Source: Edaphochlamys debaryana (Eukaryota > Chlorophyta > Chlorophyceae > Chlamydomonadales). Taken from it: DNA of 64,000 nt. A program made the translations under genes and the position numbers. This document shows positions 62,001 through 64,000 of this stretch, piece after piece (position 1 is the stretch's first letter; the number at the start of each line of letters is the position of its first letter). The DNA lies in the NCBI GenBank assembly GCA_016858145.1, contig JAEHOE010000096.1, positions 434,001-498,000 of the forward strand, in the 5' to 3' direction. The notes beneath the pieces were generated by a model, which saw only the letters and a list, made by a program, of their open reading frames with translations, had not been told where the DNA came from and did not search any database.

Positions 62001-64000
62001 CAACATGCAGGCCATGCTGGTAATGATTTAGCAAGGGCTCGCCTTCTTGGCACGTCGGCAACATGTACCGAGGCAAGGCCATCTTCCATTTTTACCTGAA
62101 CCTGTGTATACACGAGTTGACCTCATTTGTCTCTTTACTGATTGGTTAATTTCTAATCTTGCAGGCCTGCTCCGGTACGGCGGCTGTTTGTAGCAGTTCC
62201 TACAGCTGCTGTGCTGTGGATATTTCTTTGTCCAAACTGAATGACACTTCCGTGCAGGCGACACAACCCAGACGTGCGGCGGTGCTTCAGCAAACAGGTC
62301 AGTGCCCTGACCTGTGTAGCATGTGTGGTCCATCTTTGAAACATCTTTCTGCTCTCGCATGCAGCTTGTACCTCTCTGGAGGCGCTGATGAGTATCTTGG
62401 CTGCTACGGTGAGCAACACTGATCATCAACCAATCAACCCATGGCATTCGGCCTAACCCATTCTTACTTGCATTGTACATTTGACAGCGGACAGCGGCAC
62501 GAGCAGGGCACTTCCAACACCCCTCGCAACTTCGAGTCCAAAGCTCACACCTCAGCTCTGTGCAGCCCTTGCTCGGTACAATGGCTTCAGGTAACTCCTC
62601 TCGAATGGGCATTTGTGTTTGGCTACTGTTGCGGGCAGGTTGTGTTTATATGAGGTTCACCTTCGTCTTTCTTTCTTTGATGCAGCTATTACAGCGTTCA
62701 GAACAGTAACGAATGTGGGTAGTCTTGAACAGAATCTGGAACTGCATAGACTGCAGTCACAGCTTTGCATCCGATTAACGCCTTGCCGGTGATAATGTTG
62801 AAATTGCAGGTTGGGGCGGGAACCAATACGGTCGTGCCATCCAATACGGTGAGCGGGTGCCCCTTGTAGCAGTCTTATAAAGAGGCTGCACATACAAGCG
62901 GTGCCACGTTTACTGATGGCGTCTACTCCCCTTACGTACCAGGAGCTAGCACCGGGTGCACAAAAGTCTGTACCGGTGACTCCTCCCAGAAATGGCAAGC
63001 GACTGCATGTGGTGCAGGGGCCTTAATATTGGTAGCCGTCGGGATCTTGCCCTTGCAAATGAAGTTGTCTTTATGTGTGTGTCCTGCGCAGTGGCGGTGA
63101 ATCAGCTCAGAACGTATACCGTGTTGGTGAGGGTGCCAATTTACATGGATTCTGCTGCTCCCATAGCTGGGATGAAACCCTGCCAACCTGCTCGAACCAA
63201 TTCATTTAAACAGGTCTCCAGTCGGACTATAATGAGGACTGCGCTGCCTTCTCCGTCTCAAAGTCCACGGGGCTGACCACTTGGAGGCGCCAGGCTTGCA
63301 ACACTACAATGGGTTATGTTGCCGCGGCCCGTGTTCTGTGCCAACGTAAGTTGAACTCGGTGCACCAGTGTTGCACACAAGAACGGCTCACCAGTAGGTC
63401 CCGCCGCTCCTCATCGATTGGACGCACTACAGGTTCTTTGGAGAGCTCAGCAGCTGCCGCCCTGAACTCTGATGTTGCCAGGCAAGGGCTGCTGCTGCTT
63501 TTGTGGTTTTCCAAGCGCATGCTCACAACAAACTCTGCTTGATTGATGCACTGTGCAGGAGCATCCAGCCTATTGCAAGCACGCAAGTAAACTCAGACGA
63601 AGTCCTCTTGTTCGATTTACCTCTCCCTTGGAGTGTCGCGGAGGCCTTCTGTGAGGTGTGTACGGGGGTTTGCCACCTTGCTTCATTCTCCCGCCCTGGG
63701 ATGCCAGCCCCGCTCCATCCGTTCCCCTGCTGGACACTTGTTGATGCCTGTCAACAGGTAAATGGTGGATCTCTAGTCCACGTCAGCAGTGATGCGGAGA
63801 TGACAGCTGTGAGCAGCCTGACCACCCAGTGGGCCAAGGAGCATTTCACTCGTGACGTCTCCTTCTGGAATGGGGCCCGGAAGAACGGCGTTGGAGGAGG
63901 TATGTGTGACACCACATTCAGCCACTCCACACCACCATGCCAATACATAACGCCTGGCATGCTGTTTCTTTCACACCTTCACAGCATGGATTTGGCCTTC
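38036..64000 (+). CDS. Giant secreted SRCR / GH18-like / C-type lectin / WSC mosaic protein (partial, runs off window)
   Basis: Predicted secreted or cell-surface protein made of recognition modules. The first exon (38036-38135) encodes a signal peptide: a basic start, then [19 protein letters not shown]. The ATG has a good context (AACATGG). I traced some 45 exons from 38036 to about 52.6 kb with compatible phases, so SRCR, FG-GAP, GH18-like, CTLD1-2 and PAN modules and the Pro-rich rod lie in one reading frame. Junctions near 53.31, 54.2 and 55.50 kb are less certain. A split into two genes after 52.6 kb cannot be excluded, though no terminator, new signal peptide or gap was seen. Several introns use GC donors (after 41054, 41865, 44792, 47989). 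SRCR plus CTLD proteins are known in Chlamydomonas and were proposed as ancestral pattern-recognition-type proteins. The role here is inferred only. Modules are listed below. Confidence 0.85.
38343..40764 (+). other. SRCR domain 1
   Basis: Exons 38343-38454, 39704-39746, 39926-39986, 40198-40274 and 40659-40764 encode [34 protein letters not shown], then [29 protein letters not shown] and VGVQCFE. These are the VRL-x-G-x-GRLEV, VCRQLG and C-x-G-x-E-x-x-L-x-x-C signatures of scavenger receptor Cys-rich domains. A 1.25-kb intron (38455-39703) splits it. Confidence 0.85.
40291..40395 (+). repeat. G-rich GGTGGGGTTGGT intron repeat
   Basis: Blocks of GTGGGGG and GTTGGTGG repeat in the intron between exons 40198-40274 and 40659-40764 of the lectin mosaic gene. 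It is purine-biased on the coding strand and has quadruplex potential. Confidence 0.75.
40967..41865 (+). other. SRCR domain 2
   Basis: Exons 40967-41054, 41229-41274, 41456-41489 and 41699-41865 encode [42 protein letters not shown] and [14 protein letters not shown]. Two introns here need GC donors: GCGAGT after 41054 and GCAAGA after 41865. Confidence 0.85.
41638..41687 (+). repeat. (CTCCCCC)n intron microsatellite
   Basis: Near-perfect 7-bp CTCCCCC units repeat about seven times just before the 3' splice site of exon 41699-41865, where they could serve as its pyrimidine tract. Confidence 0.85.
42010..42777 (+). other. SRCR domain 3
   Basis: Exons 42010-42081, 42251-42301, 42428-42482 and 42619-42777 encode [52 protein letters not shown] and [15 protein letters not shown], ending VQIRCLD. 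All core SRCR motifs are present. Confidence 0.88.
42933..45565 (+). other. FG-GAP-like region with repeated Asp-rich Ca2+ loops
   Basis: Exons from 42933 to 45565 encode at least five loops of the D-x-D/N-x-D/N-G type: [51 protein letters not shown] and [14 protein letters not shown]. Such loops bind Ca2+ in integrin-alpha-type beta-propeller (FG-GAP/VCBS) repeats. Two exons are tiny: 44646-44669 (24 nt) and 44763-44792 (30 nt, with a GC donor). Confidence 0.75.
43255..43400 (+). repeat. C-rich CCCCCCA minisatellite in an intron
   Basis: About 145 bp of CCCCCCA/CCCCCAC units lie directly upstream of the 3' splice site of exon 43413-43556. It is the longest simple array in this gene. Confidence 0.9.
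45945..47721 (+). other. GH18 (chitinase-like) domain lacking the catalytic glutamate
   Basis: Exons 45945-46177, 46331-46523, 46650-46867, 46998-47067, 47168-47234, 47311-47492 and 47568-47721 fit the GH18 TIM-barrel order. Strand 3 reads [11 protein letters not shown]. The strand 4 signature position reads [10 protein letters not shown], where active GH18 enzymes have DGxDxDxE. The later strand reads [10 protein letters not shown]. Near the end, [16 protein letters not shown] and [15 protein letters not shown] match the C-terminal strands. The acid/base Glu is replaced by Pro and the middle Asp by Glu, so it probably binds glycans without cutting them. Assignment by eye, no profile search. 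Confidence 0.65.
47837..48791 (+). other. C-type lectin domain 1 (QPD motif)
   Basis: Exons encode [69 protein letters not shown] and [17 protein letters not shown]. All four framework Cys and the WLG core are present. QPD at about 48464-48472 is the galactose-type Ca2+-site motif of animal CTLDs. The second motif reads WLD instead of WND. The intron after 47989 has a GC donor (GCAAGC). Confidence 0.9.
48872..49973 (+). other. C-type lectin domain 2 with internal Pro-rich insertion
   Basis: Encodes [44 protein letters not shown] and, after a Pro-rich stretch at about 49697-49896, [15 protein letters not shown]. The framework is complete, but some 65 residues rich in PPSPRPP interrupt it before the last Cys pair. 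No EPN or QPD motif is visible. Confidence 0.75.
50062..50719 (+). other. PAN/apple-like Cys-rich domain
   Basis: Exons encode [49 protein letters not shown] and [11 protein letters not shown]. The pattern EC-x3-C-x5-C-x-x-YT followed by a C-x-L-Y strand fits PAN/apple folds, which bind proteins or sugars. Similarity is by pattern only. Confidence 0.6.
50878..51410 (+). other. Cys-containing segment of unknown fold before the rod
   Basis: Exons encode [60 protein letters not shown] and [20 protein letters not shown]. No family was recognised. It links the PAN-like domain to the Pro-rich rod. Confidence 0.5.
51430..52320 (+). repeat. Pro-rich (SPPRPPSP) extracellular rod
   Basis: About 295 residues made mainly of [20 protein letters not shown] and PPSPPP units, preceded by [10 protein letters not shown]. 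Ser-Pro-rich rods of this kind are the hydroxyproline-rich, O-glycosylated shafts of volvocine cell-wall proteins and pherophorins. It presumably separates the N-terminal and C-terminal binding modules. RRLQQ could be a processing site, which is speculation. Confidence 0.9.
51591..51932 (+). repeat. Exact 171-bp higher-order tandem duplication in the rod
   Basis: Three 57-bp units, distinguished by GQ, GP and VP after KPP, form a 171-bp block. The block at 51591-51761 is repeated at 51762-51932 with no difference that I could see by direct reading. A further single unit (AP type) follows at 51933. Confidence 0.92.
52330..54615 (+). other. Cys-repeat region resembling VMO-I beta-prism modules
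   Basis: Repeated units of about 40-60 residues with the pattern C-x-x-G, V-x-x-x-x-G and a closing I/L-x-x-x-[35 protein letters not shown] with [25 protein letters not shown] with [22 protein letters not shown] with LKLICQD, and [15 protein letters not shown] with IKFTCDN. This strand-C pattern recalls vitelline membrane outer layer protein I. Exon junctions at 53.31 and 54.2 kb are uncertain. Confidence 0.5.
54728..55500 (+). other. C-type lectin domain 3 (EPN motif)
   Basis: Encodes [52 protein letters not shown] and [15 protein letters not shown] (about 55209-55217) is the mannose-type motif. WIGAN is the hydrophobic core. Confidence 0.85.
55736..56225 (+). other. C-type lectin domain 4 (divergent or partial)
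   Basis: Exons encode [47 protein letters not shown] and [10 protein letters not shown]. Start and middle of a CTLD are clear, but the Cys-rich C-terminal half is missing before the next CTLD starts. Confidence 0.65.
56309..56915 (+). other. C-type lectin domain 5
   Basis: Encodes [59 protein letters not shown] and [19 protein letters not shown]. The motif position reads NPN, neither EPN nor QPD. Confidence 0.85.
57012..57698 (+). other. C-type lectin domain 6
   Basis: Encodes [70 protein letters not shown] and [11 protein letters not shown]. The motif position reads EPS. Confidence 0.88.
57776..58230 (+). other. Linker or divergent module between CTLD6 and CTLD7
   Basis: Encodes [54 protein letters not shown] and [15 protein letters not shown]. 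It ends like a lectin-type domain (HHVLC) but lacks a WIGL core. Possibly a degenerate CTLD or VMO-I-like unit. Confidence 0.45.
58314..59060 (+). other. C-type lectin domain 7
   Basis: Encodes [60 protein letters not shown] and [19 protein letters not shown]. The motif reads QPS. One exon carries two tandem in-frame 3' splice sites (58902 and 58935). Confidence 0.88.
58896..58955 (+). repeat. Tandem duplication of a 3' splice site, 33-bp offset
   Basis: The same 27 bp (TAAACAG plus GCCGAAAATGACTGTGCAAC) occur at 58896-58922 and 58929-58955. Each copy contains a usable AG acceptor and the offset is 33 nt, so both choices keep frame. The longer form would carry an extra 11-residue [11 protein letters not shown]. 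Confidence 0.88.
59092..59830 (+). other. C-type lectin domain 8
   Basis: Encodes [57 protein letters not shown] and [15 protein letters not shown]. The pattern is that of a CTLD start and core. The C-terminal Cys pair is less clear. Confidence 0.75.
59921..60773 (+). other. VMO-I-like module block B
   Basis: Exons encode [20 protein letters not shown] with [29 protein letters not shown] with [18 protein letters not shown] and [20 protein letters not shown] with [12 protein letters not shown]. The WG-x-W, C-x-G, V-x-G and DDxGIxxIxxxC pattern is close to that of vitelline membrane outer layer protein I, a beta-prism protein. Confidence 0.6.
60902..61498 (+). other. WSC-like domain 1
   Basis: Exons encode [48 protein letters not shown] and [12 protein letters not shown]. 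This is the order of WSC domains: GCY, then C-x-x-x-x-x-x-G, a C and a final NAVALYRV. Confidence 0.72.
61498..62170 (+). other. WSC-like domain 2
   Basis: Encodes [49 protein letters not shown] and ASTGC. It follows domain 1 directly. The C-terminal half, toward 62170, is less certain. Confidence 0.65.
62365..63122 (+). other. WSC domain 3
   Basis: Best-preserved of the three: [62 protein letters not shown] and, after an intron, [11 protein letters not shown] with [12 protein letters not shown]. Known WSC domains bind fungal-type wall glucans. Confidence 0.82.
63560..64000 (+). other. C-type lectin domain 9 (start only)
   Basis: Exons encode [40 protein letters not shown] and [12 protein letters not shown], with an exon beginning at about 63984. 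It is cut by the window end, so the protein continues. Confidence 0.75.

Overview
The window looks like nuclear DNA of a volvocine (Chlamydomonas-related) green alga. It is very GC-rich, its protein genes are cut by many short introns, its non-LTR retrotransposon resembles those of Chlamydomonas, and it encodes a hydroxyproline-rich-type (SPPSP) extracellular protein that combines SRCR and C-type lectin domains, a combination known from Chlamydomonas. This assignment is inferred from content, not from a database search.

Layout. (1) 559-7134, minus: a 22-exon type II NAD(P)H dehydrogenase gene of about 689 codons. (2) 8395-14628, minus: a non-LTR retrotransposon with two intact ORFs, an Ala/Glu/Gln-rich ORF1 and an endonuclease plus reverse transcriptase ORF2. 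(3) 17996-26260, minus: an 18-exon gene for a protein of about 1,532 residues, mostly helical and low-complexity, that ends in a MYND zinc finger. (4) 28475-32792, plus: a 16-exon mitochondrial glutamate dehydrogenase gene (463 aa), divergent from the MYND gene. (5) 32793-38035: a gene-poor stretch with minisatellites and a perfect 20-bp palindrome. (6) 38036 to beyond 64000, plus: a giant secreted mosaic protein. Its order is signal peptide, three SRCR domains, FG-GAP-like Ca2+ loops, a GH18-like domain without its catalytic glutamate, two C-type lectin domains (CTLDs), a PAN/apple-like domain, a long Pro-rich rod, Cys repeats resembling VMO-I, about six more CTLDs, more VMO-I-like repeats, three WSC-like domains and a ninth CTLD that runs off the window.

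The first three host genes were reconstructed exon by exon. All splice phases agree and each total is a multiple of three, which is strong internal support. Their introns share a striking architecture: a G-run right after the 5' splice site and a C-run right before the 3' AG. The lectin gene mostly lacks this, so an intron-style boundary falls between about 33 and 40 kb.

The most interesting object is the 26-kb lectin mosaic gene. Its domains are all of carbohydrate-binding or recognition type, and its CTLDs carry both QPD (galactose-type) and EPN (mannose-type) motifs. A cell-wall, mating or microbe-recognition role is plausible but is inference.
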